Assembly (NCBI GenBank): GCA_013398615.1
Contig: VZSR01003049.1
Location: forward strand, 356,979-420,978
Reading direction: 5' to 3'
DNA: 64,000 nt
Source: Brachypodius melanocephalos
Lineage: Eukaryota; Chordata; Aves; Passeriformes; Pycnonotidae
The translations under genes and the position numbers were made by a program. Below are positions 51,907-63,211 of this stretch, piece after piece; position 1 is the stretch's first letter; each line of letters starts with the position of its first letter. The notes under the pieces are model-generated. The model saw only the letters and a list, made by a program, of their open reading frames with translations, was not told the origin of the DNA and searched no databases.

Positions 51907-51911
51907 ACTGC
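51907..51911 (+). repeat. Target-site duplication, right copy (ACTGC)
   Basis: ACTGC immediately after the LTR CA terminus; identical to 51391-51395. Confidence 0.8.
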
Positions 51912-52747
51912 ATTGTACTCAAGGGTCATAGACAGTTCTTTCTATACATAAGAAACAATTGTTAATAGTATCTAATTTTTTTTTAAAAAAAACCCCTTTA
52001 CAGTAATAAGCATTATGCAACCAAGATGCAACAGCTAAAACAAAGTGAATAACAGCCAGTAAGTCTGGGCCTTGGGTAATTTTTGTAACTGCTAAATAAG
52101 ACCAAACACAGCTCCAGACAGGCCAAAGTTTTAAAAAGGTCTAATAAGCTTAGGGGCCTCTGTTGTTAGCTTTATGCAGTACTGCATTTACTGGGTTGTT
52201 AGGCTACATATGACTGTGGACATATGAGCTATTGTATTTTTACTATTTTTAAAGTAATATTCCACATTCCACAAACTGACATCCAAAGACATTTTAAGAG
52301 CAAAAAGGAAACAGAGCTACAAGGACAGATGGTCTTACCAGGTGCCAAGACAATTTTTCTCAAGGAGCAAACAACCTGAAAAAAGAGGATCTCTTCTGAG
52401 AGGCAGTAAAGACCATTAACCTGCTGTTTCACAAAAGGTTTTCATCTCATGACTAACAAAACACAAAAAAATATTTTTCATTTTCTCTATGTATTTATTG
52501 TTCTCCTAAGACTTTATTTGGGAAAAAAGTACCATAGATTTTTCCTCTAGAAACAAAACTTTTAGAATCAGTTTGTGTTTTATTTAAAAAATCTGGTGAA
52601 CTAAAAGAGGGAATTAAATCTGGGTTTAAGGAAGCCTTTTTGTGATACTCTTATTTTTTTCAGAGGATTCGTGTTTTGCATCTTTCATCTGTTTTCAAAT
52701 TAAATTTATTTCATTAAGTGCATTCCATTCAAAGATGGAGATTTTTC

Positions 52748-52764
52748 TTTTTTTTTTTTTTTTT
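52748..52764 (+). repeat. Poly-T tract (17 T)
   Basis: Seventeen T in a T-rich stretch (52742-52769). Confidence 0.9.
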
Positions 52765-54437
52765 CTTTAATTGTATAGAAAACCTGCTTTCACACAAATA
52801 GAGAACTTTATATTGCTTTAGAATGCTCCCACCAGGAAAAATGATACTTGAGACAAAACATAATTTAGACAGCAATTCTTTTCTACTGAAAGCCATTTGT
52901 TTCAGAATGAATAGTCTCCTTTTCTACCTCATTCTCAGAACTCCTACTGGCCATACCAGGTAAGTAATTAAATGTTCATCCAATAAAGCAGAAAACAGTT
53001 AAGTTCACAATCAAGCAACATTTGATAATAGCAACAAAAGCATTTAATTATTAGAGGCTTTTCTCTTTAATTTCCAGATTGTTCCATTTGTTTTTTGTTC
53101 AAGGGTGAATTTCTTAAAACTGATCTCGTTTTGGTTTGACTTACATGAGTAATTACCAGTTTCACTTACACTTTAAAGCCACAAACACCCAAAGCTTTCT
53201 TAACTCTTCTGGGGACATATTCAGATACAAAATATCCTTAAACCTTTCACTGCTCTACAATTGGAATTTACCATTGAATTTTATGATAAAAGAACTATTT
53301 TCTGGGGGAAAGTTCAGCAAAATCTCAAATGAAAATGAGAAAGGCAGGCTAAAAAAAAATTATTCTTAACAGTTATGCAAAATTTGAGAAGCTGGTCATA
53401 AAACAGAAATATCCTTTGTCCATGACATAAGACTATAAATTTATCAACAAAAATTTGTACACTACCATTATTGTGATTGTAAGCCTAACAAATCTGTCTT
53501 GTTTAATGATATTGAAAGTAAAATTTTCTAGTATGGAATCCTAAGTTTATACAACTTCATGGAACAGGAGAAATAAACCATAGGGGTATGATTTTTTGTA
53601 AGAGGTGCAGTTTAATGTAGTTTTATGTGTACTTAAATTGGCTGATTTTCCACAGGCTTTAACAGTAGGGAGAGCTTACATAGCTCTGTTCCTCTTTGTA
53701 AATACATGCTGTTATTGTGTGATTACTCTGGTAGTTCTCTGTTCACTTAGAGGTCTGTCAAAAGCAAACTCATAATTTAATACATCATCAACACGCGCAT
53801 ATGGGAAAAGATGTCACATCAAATCCTCTGGATTGTTAAAAATTACATTAATTTCCTTCAGTTTCAAATCCAGATTGCCTAAATATTACAATTTAAACAC
53901 TGTATGCTTCAGGGAGAAGATATACACAGAACTTTTCTCCTTCTACAAATCTGCATTTCAATTAAAAGTGTTCTGATAAGCCATGAGATGATACTTTGAA
54001 GTTGAGAGTACCTCTCAACTTGATTTATAAAAATTTCCCTAGTCTGTTTCAAAATTTATAGTTGCCATTCTTTTATTAAAAAAAAAAAAGAAAATAAACC
54101 AACATATTTACCTTGAAGCCTACAAAGATTTCGACTTTGTAAAGCTTTCATAGATACACAAAAGAGCAGAGGTGTTGAGTTTATATTTTACATAATTCCC
54201 ATCTGGAAAGAAGGAAGAAATTTTTCCAGTTCCTAATAAAGAAAAATAACATTAACTAGCTAGCCAAAAGAGCTAGAGTGGTATTGCTAATGAACACACA
54301 TTACAGAAGAGTGAAAGAGTGTCAAGGTCAGAAATAGATTGATAACTACAGTGTGTTTCAACATATTTAGCACATAATACCCCACACCACAGGTGATAAA
54401 AAGCAAGAAATTCCTCCAAAAGACTGTTTTCAATGGG

Positions 54438-54508
54438 AAAAAAAAAAACAAAAAAACCAAAAAAAAACCATAAAAACAAAACACCAAAGCAAACAAGCAA
54501 AACCCCCT
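54438..54508 (-). repeat. A/C-rich low-complexity tract (G/T-rich on the minus strand)
   Basis: A-runs with single or paired C (AAAAAAAAACAAAAAAACCA onward) ending in ACCCCCTC. It is the mirror image of the G/T tracts at 3099-3141 and 48091-48208. Two overlapping minus-strand open frames (54273-54500, 54287-54496) are rich in Phe, Leu and Val because of it. Confidence 0.85.
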
Positions 54509-54693
54509 CAGATTATCAAAAGTTTCTATCAGACAATGCTAATTGTGGAGGGGGGAAGTGTATTGTAGAAATACTTGAAAGTAGTTAAAAAATAAATGCT
54601 TAATTTTGACATTTTCATAGACACTTCATTTTCTTAGAAATACATTCATTTTGAAGTTGATTTTCTCATCTAGACTAGTTTATGTATATATAC

Positions 54694-54731
54694 ACTTATA
54701 ATAATAATTATAATATACTTATAATAATAAG
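54694..54731. repeat. AT-rich duplicated unit, 23-bp period
   Basis: ACTTATAATAATAA begins at 54694 (with one mismatch at the end) and recurs at 54717. Confidence 0.7.
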
Positions 54732-55945
54732 TAATTATTTATTCAATTTATGTCCACATGCTTTTCAGAAATAATTTTTTCCTATTTTGAGGTTAGTGGA
54801 AAATAATTTCTCAATCAACCTAAAGGAAAATATACATTTCTGCATGACTACAGAAAAAAACCTAATGGTCGTGTGTGATGACTAGGCTTATATTCATGCA
54901 TTATTTTATTTTTCCTTTATCCAAGAAATTTAGTTATTAAAAAAGTGTTTATATTCTGCAGTAAATCTTTAGAGAATCTGAAGACTGATGATCTTAAAAT
55001 GCCACCACCACTAGCTCTATAAGAAAGCATGGAGGCATGATTTTAATGTCGCAATGACTATGATAACAATACTCTGCTGACTCTCTTAGCCACAGAAAAA
55101 ACCTGAGCTGGATACTCCAGAATTTGACAGCTACAGCTTCCAGCCCTGTTTTATTTGAGATATCAACAGACCTCACCAACAGTCCTGGATTCTCTACAGT
55201 CTTGGTCTGTATGTTTGGCCATGTGGGCAATAGGCTATGTAACATTTGGAAGACCCCACATAGGACTGTGCAATCCCAGAGGATATAAAAAGCTTGGGAA
55301 AATGACCACTTTTCAGAGCATCACAACGCAAATGCTCAGTAGTCTTAAAAAGCCCAGCTATTGACTCGAAATTCTTCACAAATGTGGTGAGTCCAGTTGG
55401 CTGCACTCCCTGCCAGGGTTCCCAGAGGCAGGCACAGCTGCTGTGACTCCTGAACAATCTGCCCTGGAGGGAGTTTTCAGACTGAACTCTGGTGTATTCT
55501 GATCTTTTTTCAAACTGGATAAGAGTTAACTCTGGGATTTCAGCACCAATACTTGGCTCAGTATGTCACTCGCTTGAAGATTAAAATGAAAATTTCCCAA
55601 AGTTTTTTTTTTTTGAAGTTTCTACCTCCTACCCCTCTGCTTTAGTCTATCCTTGCTCTGATGGTGTGATTCTGTGATTCTGCTTGCTTATACACGACCA
55701 CTGCTCTGCTAAAGGGATGACATTGTGTCCATTCCAAAGAAATTTTTGAGACTAAGTGTAAGGATATGTGGAAGGAGAAAGTGTCTGTTTTGTCCTTCCC
55801 TACTCTATCTGGTCAAGGACCTTTTTAATGTAAAAGATGAAGAGGAGAAAAGAGAGAAGTCAAAACCAAACAAACCAAGACACAAACATGATCAAGGGGT
55901 AAAGGAAGAAATAAGAAAAACCTAAGCTATTTAACTACTAATTGA

Positions 55946-56449
55946 TGTTGGCATGTAGAATGTGAGAGCATTTATTTCTCTAAGACTATGCAATCAAGGA
56001 TCTTGTCAAAATGGCATAAGAAGAAGGGGAAAATAATAAACAAAATAGGCAGAGACAAAGAGCTAAGAGAGAAACTAAGCGAGACAATACCTAGAAACAA
56101 ACCTGGTCAAGCACATGAACTGATGGCCTATCAAGAAACTGCAGACAAAGTAGAAGCTTGCAGGTGATTAAGCTGTAAACTTCGAGACCAGGTTATTACA
56201 GAAGATCACTGGGGAAAGCTGATGAGGGAATGTGCAGGGCAAGGCCACTAAGTGGGAACAAAGAATAGAGAGAAAGGCGTGTGGAAGGGGTTGGTCATTT
56301 GTAAAATGCAGCCGGTGAGTAAGTTTGTCTGAATACTCTGCTCCTCATCACTGCAGTTCACCTTATTTTCTTACTAAATGCCTTTTTAATTGTCTTTCTG
56401 TATAATCTGTGTCTCTATCCAATGTGCATTTGAAGACCTATCACCTACA
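55946..56449 (+). mobile_element. Probable LTR of an unidentified endogenous retrovirus
   Basis: A 504-bp segment with TG...CA ends (TGTTGGCATG at 55946, ACCTACA to 56449). The last 130 bases have typical R-U5 character: CTGCTCCTCATCACTGCAGT, TCACCTTATTTTCTTACTAA, then TGCCTTTTTAATTGTCTTTC and a U5-like TCTGTGTCTCTATCC. The middle is GC-richer than the flanks. No clear target duplication was found at these borders, so exact ends may be wrong. Non-coding; class unknown. Confidence 0.5.
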
Positions 56450-59400
56450 TTTTAAAAAACATACATGCAAGTTCAACGTAAAAAGTGTTTCTCAAAACCT
56501 AGTATTTGGACCACAGAGGGTTATCCTTTAAAACAGAATTTATGCTAGATCAGGTATACATCAATCAATTCTTGTCATTTATAATTAGCTGTTAGATAGA
56601 GCTTTTTTGAAATTAAATGCATCCCTGCTGTTTATATGAATATTACAATGGGGGGAAAAAAAGCTCACTTGGCATCAATGAGGAAAATTCAACCCACAAC
56701 TTATCAAGTACCCAGGGAGAGCTTTGCTGTTTCCTTATTATGTTCCATTTGAACTCTATAAAACACACACAATGCAAAACATAAAATCCTGTATTATTTA
56801 TGATTTCTGCTGTTTTACCACTTACAGTCAAGAAATTTATAGGTGAAACTCCATTTCTCAGACTGTTCTTTGTCTTATATTGTTTATGAATTTCATATTC
56901 TTTTTCTGACTGAGTTTATTATTTCAGTATATAGGACAGCTAAACTCCCTGGAAACCACTGCCCACTTGACTAAGAATAGGTATGTGAAACTGCAGGTTT
57001 ATTGACATTGTATATGACCATCTGAAATATGAAATACTTCATCCGCATCACTAATAAACAAAGGCTGGCTTTCTCTCTTGGGTCTTAAACAATGGCATAA
57101 GAGTTTCATTAAAACTTTGTGGTTTCATAGTGACAAAATATGAAGAATAAAATAGAATGGCTGAAGCTAAACTAATGCAGTTTTGCTGAAACCATAAGGA
57201 TTGATGGTTCATAAACAAAACAAACCAATACAAAAAACAAAGATCTTTGGAACCAATGGTTTCAGCAGTTAAGGGAGTAGGACAGGAGTTCTGAAACTCA
57301 TCTACAGTCCATTTTGTGCTGTATATTTGTGGTTTCAATTGGCAACGGCAGAGATCTCATTTCCCTTTTGTTTTGCAATTGACACCTTATGACAGGTTGA
57401 AAGAGTGCAGTCAAAATAAAATTGAAATTATTGTGGAAATTTTTTTAATGGTTTTGTTTCTCTACTGAGATATATGCTTTTGTCTTTTACACAATATATT
57501 TATGTTAATTCCTGCAGTGTGTTTGTTTTTTTGTTCTTTAATTTGTATTTAATTTCTTCCTTCCTCATGCAGTTAGAAAGTAAAAATAGACAGCTGCACA
57601 CAGCCGTACACCTCAGGCTGTATCTCAGCTGGTAAAATTTGGAGCATTTCCAAGTTTTGTGGCTCTGGTGCAGATTCTCCTCCTCCATGGCCTTTCACCA
57701 GTGCTGGATCAAAGCCTGTACGCACAGAAATCCACTTTACTGCTGCAGCGTGGAGATAAAAGCACAGGAGTTGTGCCAGAGCCAACTAATGTTTCACAGG
57801 TGAACAAAAGTCCTAGACTTTCTTGGAACTAAAATGTTCACCTAAATTAGGTCACTTTCAGTGAACCTTCAGCAATGGATATACAGATTAAGATCACAGT
57901 TGCAGAAATTCAAATTCAAAATGTTTTTGTGCCTGGAAAAGACCAAAGTTCTGCAAACTATTATGGAGTGAAGAATATTACCATACATCTCTCAAAGCAG
58001 AACAAGAATCAGACTACCCTCTGAGCATTCCAAGTTTCCTTTTCTCTTGCTAAAGAATGAACATGCAGCATATTTTGGGGGTTTTTTTTTAACACCTTTT
58101 CAGTTATTTTGGTTCACATGTTGGAAATAGCAAAGAAATGAGCCTCCAGACATGAAACTGCCAGCTAACTCATAAAAAAGTTAAGACCACAAAAACTGCT
58201 GCTGCTTCAGAATGCAAAAATAAAAGGCAAATGATTCACCAGTGTGTGCTAAAAAAAGGCCAAAACAAACAAACCCACTTTTTTTACTGTACAATTGCTC
58301 TTCTCCTCCTTCCACACACACACTCATTCACTGTTATTAACCTCTCAAATTCACTCAAATTGGAAAATTGTATGCATCCCAGTAGGAACCAAGACAGATG
58401 ACCCCAAAAAAAACCCTGAAGTGCCTTTTCTCTTCCACCACAAAATACAGTTAAACATTTTGCCAAATAAGTTCTTTATGAGATTTTAGTGCATGAAACT
58501 TAACTTCCAAAATGCTTATCTTCTGTGGATAAAATGTTTTTGCCACAAAAATACATAGTCGTGCTAACTTTGGAAAGAATTTCAAAGGTCCACAGATTCA
58601 AGGATGATATAATCCTTGCAAGATCAGAATAAGGGTTGGAAAGAGCACATATCTTTGCACCAACAATAGAAGGAGCCCAGAGTACTTCCTAATTTGGGTA
58701 TTGCATCTGAATGCCTTTATATAAATGCCTGACTTAGCTGTCTCCAAATTTTTTTAGTAAAAAAACCTACATATAAAGGATAATCTAGCCTAACTGCAAG
58801 AAGTGTTACACTAAAAACAAAAACCAACAAGCAAACAAATGAAAAAAAGGTAAATAACAAAATTTTATTTCTTGGAAGTCATAAATAGAGTAACTTTAAT
58901 GTCTGTAATTTTAATGTTCTTGTGAAAAGGTTGATTTTTCCATTGTTGCACTGTCAAAACTTTTTCATGGTCTTGTACAAATAATACTCAGAAGGCATTT
59001 TCAGATTCCAGAATCAACATTAATTTTTTTACTTTTTCCCAGTAAGTCTGAGAGTTCAACAATTTCTATATAAATTAGGATTATATAACATAACTTTTAT
59101 TTTTTAAGAAAAGATTTTGTTATAAAACATTTGCTTATTCTGAGCATTATTGCATCTCTCTTGCCACTGATATCTTAGTATTTCATATACCTATGTATGT
59201 ACAAGTATTGAAGTAATGGAAATTCACTGTTTAGAATTAGAAATGTATGGTTATTAAAAAAATAACACTGAAATTTACAGAAAGATATTATTTCAACGAA
59301 TAAATTCCTATGGCCATATAAACTGTTTCCCACTGCTGTCATGGATAATAGATTACTGAAAGGTATTGCACAGAATTAATATCAGACAGAACTGTTGAGG

Positions 59401-62140
59401 GAAGGTATATGTGTCACTTTAGACAAGGCAAACAAGGAAAAATTCAAAGCACAAGGCAAAGTGTATAAAATCAGTGTAAAATGCAAACTCTGACCTTGGG
59501 GAATAATGACTGAGCCACTCCACATCACTTCATGAAGGAAAGAAAATCCTACTTGAAGTTGAATAACTGCAAGGATATTAAACTGAACAGATCCATGAAA
59601 GGATGTTGGTAGAGTGATGAAAAGTTTCTTGACCTGGAAAATTGTTGCAGTTTTATATAGCCTGCACTAAAAAAACCAAAACAAAACAAAACCCTAAGTT
59701 CTACATAAAATTATGAGAAAACAGTATATTACAGATTCCTAATTTTTATAATCCATTACAGCAACATTAATAATAGTCTTCTGTGCATTTTTTCTTTTAT
59801 TCCACATGTGCTATCCAAGAACTTGCATCTCCTCAGTTAACCTTCTTGGATAGAAGAGAAAGAGAGACATGTATGCCTATAAGAAGTGAGCTGAGAATCT
59901 CTGATATTATCTGGCTCATAACTTGTCCTCTTCTTAACATGCTTTATATTCTGGCCTTTTTACTTTGCATTCAAGACTCTTCCACTCAAGCCTGAGAACA
60001 CAAATTGTGACACATTTAGAGGTCACTAAATACTGATACTTTTTGTTTGTTGGAACTATTCACCACGCCATAAAATCTGAAATTAAATTGATCATTTTCT
60101 GCACATTAGAAGAAATAAAACTGAAAGATTTAGGTCTCTCTGTAGTTATTAAAAGGAGTTAGGAGTAGAGACCATGGAAAGAACTCTGACATTTTATCAC
60201 CAGACCTCAAATGACCTAAATAATCAGCACTTGACCCATAAATTACATCAGTATTTTCCAGATGTAAGTGCCTTAAAGTGAGTGTAAAATATTGACTGTA
60301 TAATATGTATAATATGCTTCAAAATGTTATTTCACATTCCACAGAGAAAAAAAAGTTTGCAAAAATTCAATATTTTAGAAGTCTCTCACAGTTTATTACT
60401 CCTTTTCTTTCAAAAGATCTTAATTTTGGAATTCAACTGCTCAAAATACAGGGAGAGAAAGGTATTATGCACTGCATAAATATAAGTGTAAGAAGAAATC
60501 ACACCTATTGATGCAATTTGCTTCAGGTGGTGTCTTAGCAGGTTGTAAACACAATTTGGAATTGCATGCCCAATAAGTGTTTAAAATAGTATTAACTTTT
60601 AACCATAGAAAAATTAAATGCAATATTTTATAATAAACTGAAGGCCAACCTATTATGTTTAAAAACACTATGTGGTTTTGTTTAGAAGAGAGTACATTTC
60701 TAAATAAAATATTATCCTAATGGTGATTTTCACATCAGATGAAAAAATACTCTTGGTGACTGTATTGATTTTCCTGTAAAAGTATGCATAGCTTACAGTA
60801 AATATTATGTATCTTTGGCACTCAAAATATTTGACATAATCATGCTCATTAATAGGGGGGGAATGATTAAGAAAAGAAATGTAATCCTGAATTTTCTCTC
60901 TTCAGATTTATTGATATCCGAGTTCAAACTTCCTCGGCTAGAAATCAGTTATTTCAACAGCTTATCAAGAAAAATACAGCATAAGCATAGTTTAAGTTCA
61001 TGGTTTTCCAGTTCAGAATTTGTTCTAAAGGAATGGTGCAAAGACTGTTTACTCCATTAAAAATCTTCAGTTTTAGTATAGAGCGTCCATAGGCACTGAA
61101 AAGCATCAAAATCAGATAAAAATTAGGGGGTTTAAATTGGCTGTATGGAGGAACTTCCAAGAGAACTACTGGAGTGTAGGGAGCCTTGCCATTTTTGACA
61201 GAATCATCCTTTACTTTGAAAATAAAAAAATATTCCAACTGGTTATTGAACAACGTAATTGACTGCAAAGTCCCTTTTACACATTTTTGTAAGCATATCC
61301 ATTCATAAAATCTGAATTTAGTGAAGCAAACTATGCCATCTTTCTCTGTAAAGGAATTAATGAGTTGAAATACACAAATGAAAAATTAATATGCTAAATT
61401 TTAATTTTTGTGTGAGTGATTGTGTGAGTGATTTTGTGTTCTAGTGGGTAGCATATTGGATGAAGAAGTGTCTGTAGCAAGGAAACAACAAAATTTTGGG
61501 AAAGAGTATAGTTTATGGAGGTGAGGAAGAGGTTTTCTAGCTTTTTTAGTAAGGAGAAGGACAGGTATTTCTCACCCACATAATATGATCTTTTGGTAGG
61601 GACATGGAACACATTCCTCTTGACCAAAGGGACGCACCTCAACTCATCCCAGGCTAGGAAATGTCCCTTAACCTAGAGGATTTGAGTCACAATGGGTGTG
61701 CAAATCAACTTTCCCTGGTTTACCAGGAAACACAGGCAGGAGTTTGTTTGTAAAATTCTTCCTTTCAGGAAAGAGAACGAAATCTTGAAATCAGAGAACA
61801 AAGTCTAAGAAAGGCTCTGGAAAGGAGATTGATAACAAACAGTGCAATTGGAAAAAAAAACCAAGCAAATGTGACACTGGAGCAATTGCAAGCAAATGGA
61901 CAGAGATGAAATGAGCAGTGCAAAGGAGCAAGGCTTGCCTGAAGACCTCCCATTCAAATGCTGAAATCAGCCAAGAAATGCATATAAAATACAGAGCAGA
62001 AAAGAATTGCAAGAAATGCCATCTTAAAATAAAAAGGAAAAACTCAAAAACAAGCAAAAACTAATAAACTGAATGGGATGACCAAAATCTATTCCTGTCA
62101 CTACATGGTTTGAAAAAAAGTCATAGTCCATCTTTGTTTT
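56450..62140. other. 5.7 kb of AT-rich non-coding DNA
   Basis: Unique sequence. A moderately GC-richer stretch at 57570-57800 follows a strong pyrimidine tract and ATGCAG, but stops occur in all three plus frames, so no coding exon is proposed. A 12-bp tandem repeat lies at 61409-61432. The exon-like stretch at 61769-61909 is described in the findings. Confidence 0.45.
61409..61432 (+). repeat. 12-bp tandem duplication (TGTGTGAGTGAT twice)
   Basis: Two perfect adjacent copies of TGTGTGAGTGAT. Confidence 0.9.
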
Positions 62141-62722
62141 AGGACTTCTTTAGGTATTGGAAGGCTTCAATAAGATCACCCTGCAACCTTCTCTTCTCCA
62201 GGCTGAACAAAACCAGTTCTCTCAGCCTTTCTTCACAGAAGTGTTCCATGCTTCTAGTCTTCTTGGTGTTCCTCTTCTGGACTCATTCCAACAGGTCCGT
62301 GTCCTTCCTGTGCTGGGAGCCCAGAGCTGGGTGCAGCCCTGCAGGTGAGGTCTCACCAGAGCAGAGGGGCAGAATCCCCTCACTGGCCCTGCTGCCCACG
62401 GGGCTCTGGATGCAGCCCAGGACACATTTGACGCTCTGGGCTGGGAGTGCCCATGGCTGGGTCATGTCCAGCCTCTCACCCACCAGCAACCCTGAGTCCT
62501 TGGTAGGGCTGCTCTGGATCTGTTCATCCCTTTGTGTATGTTGATTGTCCTGACCCAGGTACACCACCTCACACTTGGTTTAGTTAAACTGCATGACATT
62601 CCTAAAGCTCAAGCAGTGGGCCCTATCCAGAGCCCTCTGGATAGCATCCCATCCTTCAAGCATGTCAACTGCAGCACTCAACTTGGTGTCATCTGCAAAT
62701 CTGCTGAGGGATCCCTTTGTCA

Positions 62723-62751
62723 TTAATGAAGTTATCAAATAACTTCATTAA
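62723..62751. repeat. Perfect 13-bp inverted repeat inside CR1
   Basis: TTAATGAAGTTAT (62723-62735) and ATAACTTCATTAA (62739-62751) are exact reverse complements with a CAA loop. It lies at the point where the CR1 reverse-transcriptase frame is lost. Confidence 0.95.
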
Positions 62752-62935
62752 CTGGTCCCCACACAGACCCCTGAGGGACACCACTTGCTGTCCACTTCAT
62801 TATCCATGTAACAGTCCACTTATCAATTTCATCTCTCTCCACTTTAGAGACAAGGATGTTGTAGGGGGCCATGTCAAAGGCTTTACAGGAGTCTTTACAC
62901 TTATCTTTAGAGAAGATAAATGACATCTGTAGCAC
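62735..62935 (-). pseudogene. CR1 reverse-transcriptase remnant
   Basis: A minus-strand frame of 66 codons. DSCKAFD (residues 15-21) corresponds to polymerase motif A (DFCKAFD in the family), then APYNILVSKVER. SGVPQGSVWGP (residues 51-61, SGVPQGS at 62765-62785) corresponds to the conserved SGVPQGSVLGP block. The first motif-A Asp lies next to unusual residues and the reading is interrupted soon after GP, where a hairpin-forming duplication (62723-62751) replaces the expected text. No ADD motif follows in frame. Non-functional. Confidence 0.85.
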
Positions 62936-63211
62936 TTCCCAATGTTCAAGTCAGTCTAACATAGAAGTTCTGGCAGGAATCTTCCCTTGATGAAGCCAAG
63001 CACGCTGGCTGTCTTGAATCATCTCCCTATTTTCCATGTACTTTAGCACAGCTACTAGGAGAAACTGTTCCATGATCTCTCTGTTCCAGGCACAGAGGTG
63101 AGGTGGACAAGTTGGTAGTTCCCAGAGTCCTCCTTTCTGCCTTTTTAAAGATGAGTGCAAAATTTCCCCTTTTTCCAGCACCTGGGACTTCACCTGACTG
63201 CTATGGCTTAC

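Larger units (their letters stand above)
51912..55945. other. 4 kb of non-coding DNA with a microexon candidate
   Basis: Mostly unique AT-rich sequence. It contains a poly-T tract (52748-52764), an A/C-rich tract (54438-54508) and an AT-rich duplicated unit (54694-54731). The splice-like 21-nt segment at 52939-52959 is described in the findings. TGTGATTCTGTGATTCTG at about 55665-55682 recalls a CR1 octamer tail, but no CR1 body precedes it. Overlapping open frames at 54994-55457 are unrecognised. Confidence 0.45.
62141..63211 (-). mobile_element. Long CR1 LINE fragment with reverse-transcriptase remnant
   Basis: The plus strand follows reversed CR1 in order: CTTCTCTTCCAGGCTGAAC-like start (62190s), GGGAGCCCAGAGCTGGGTGC, GAGGTCTCACCAGAGCAGAG, CAGCCTCTCACCCACCAGCA, CCTGACCCAGGTACACCACC, TCCAGAGCCCTCTGGATAGC, then coding sequence to about 63211. 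The 3' tail is absent on the left side and the 5' part on the right. It is less GC-depleted than its surroundings, so probably younger than the other CR1 pieces, but carries frame breaks and is inactive. Confidence 0.92.

Noticed and set aside
54273..54500. Phe/Leu/Val-rich minus-strand frames resembling membrane peptides
   Set aside because: Translation of an A/C-rich simple tract.
55660..55690. CR1 octamer-like tail (TGTGATTCTGTGATTCTG)
   Set aside because: No CR1 body upstream; too short to call.
57545..57800. Exon behind a long pyrimidine tract ending in ATGCAG
   Set aside because: All plus frames are closed shortly after the acceptor; possibly an old dispersed repeat, but I could not support a family.
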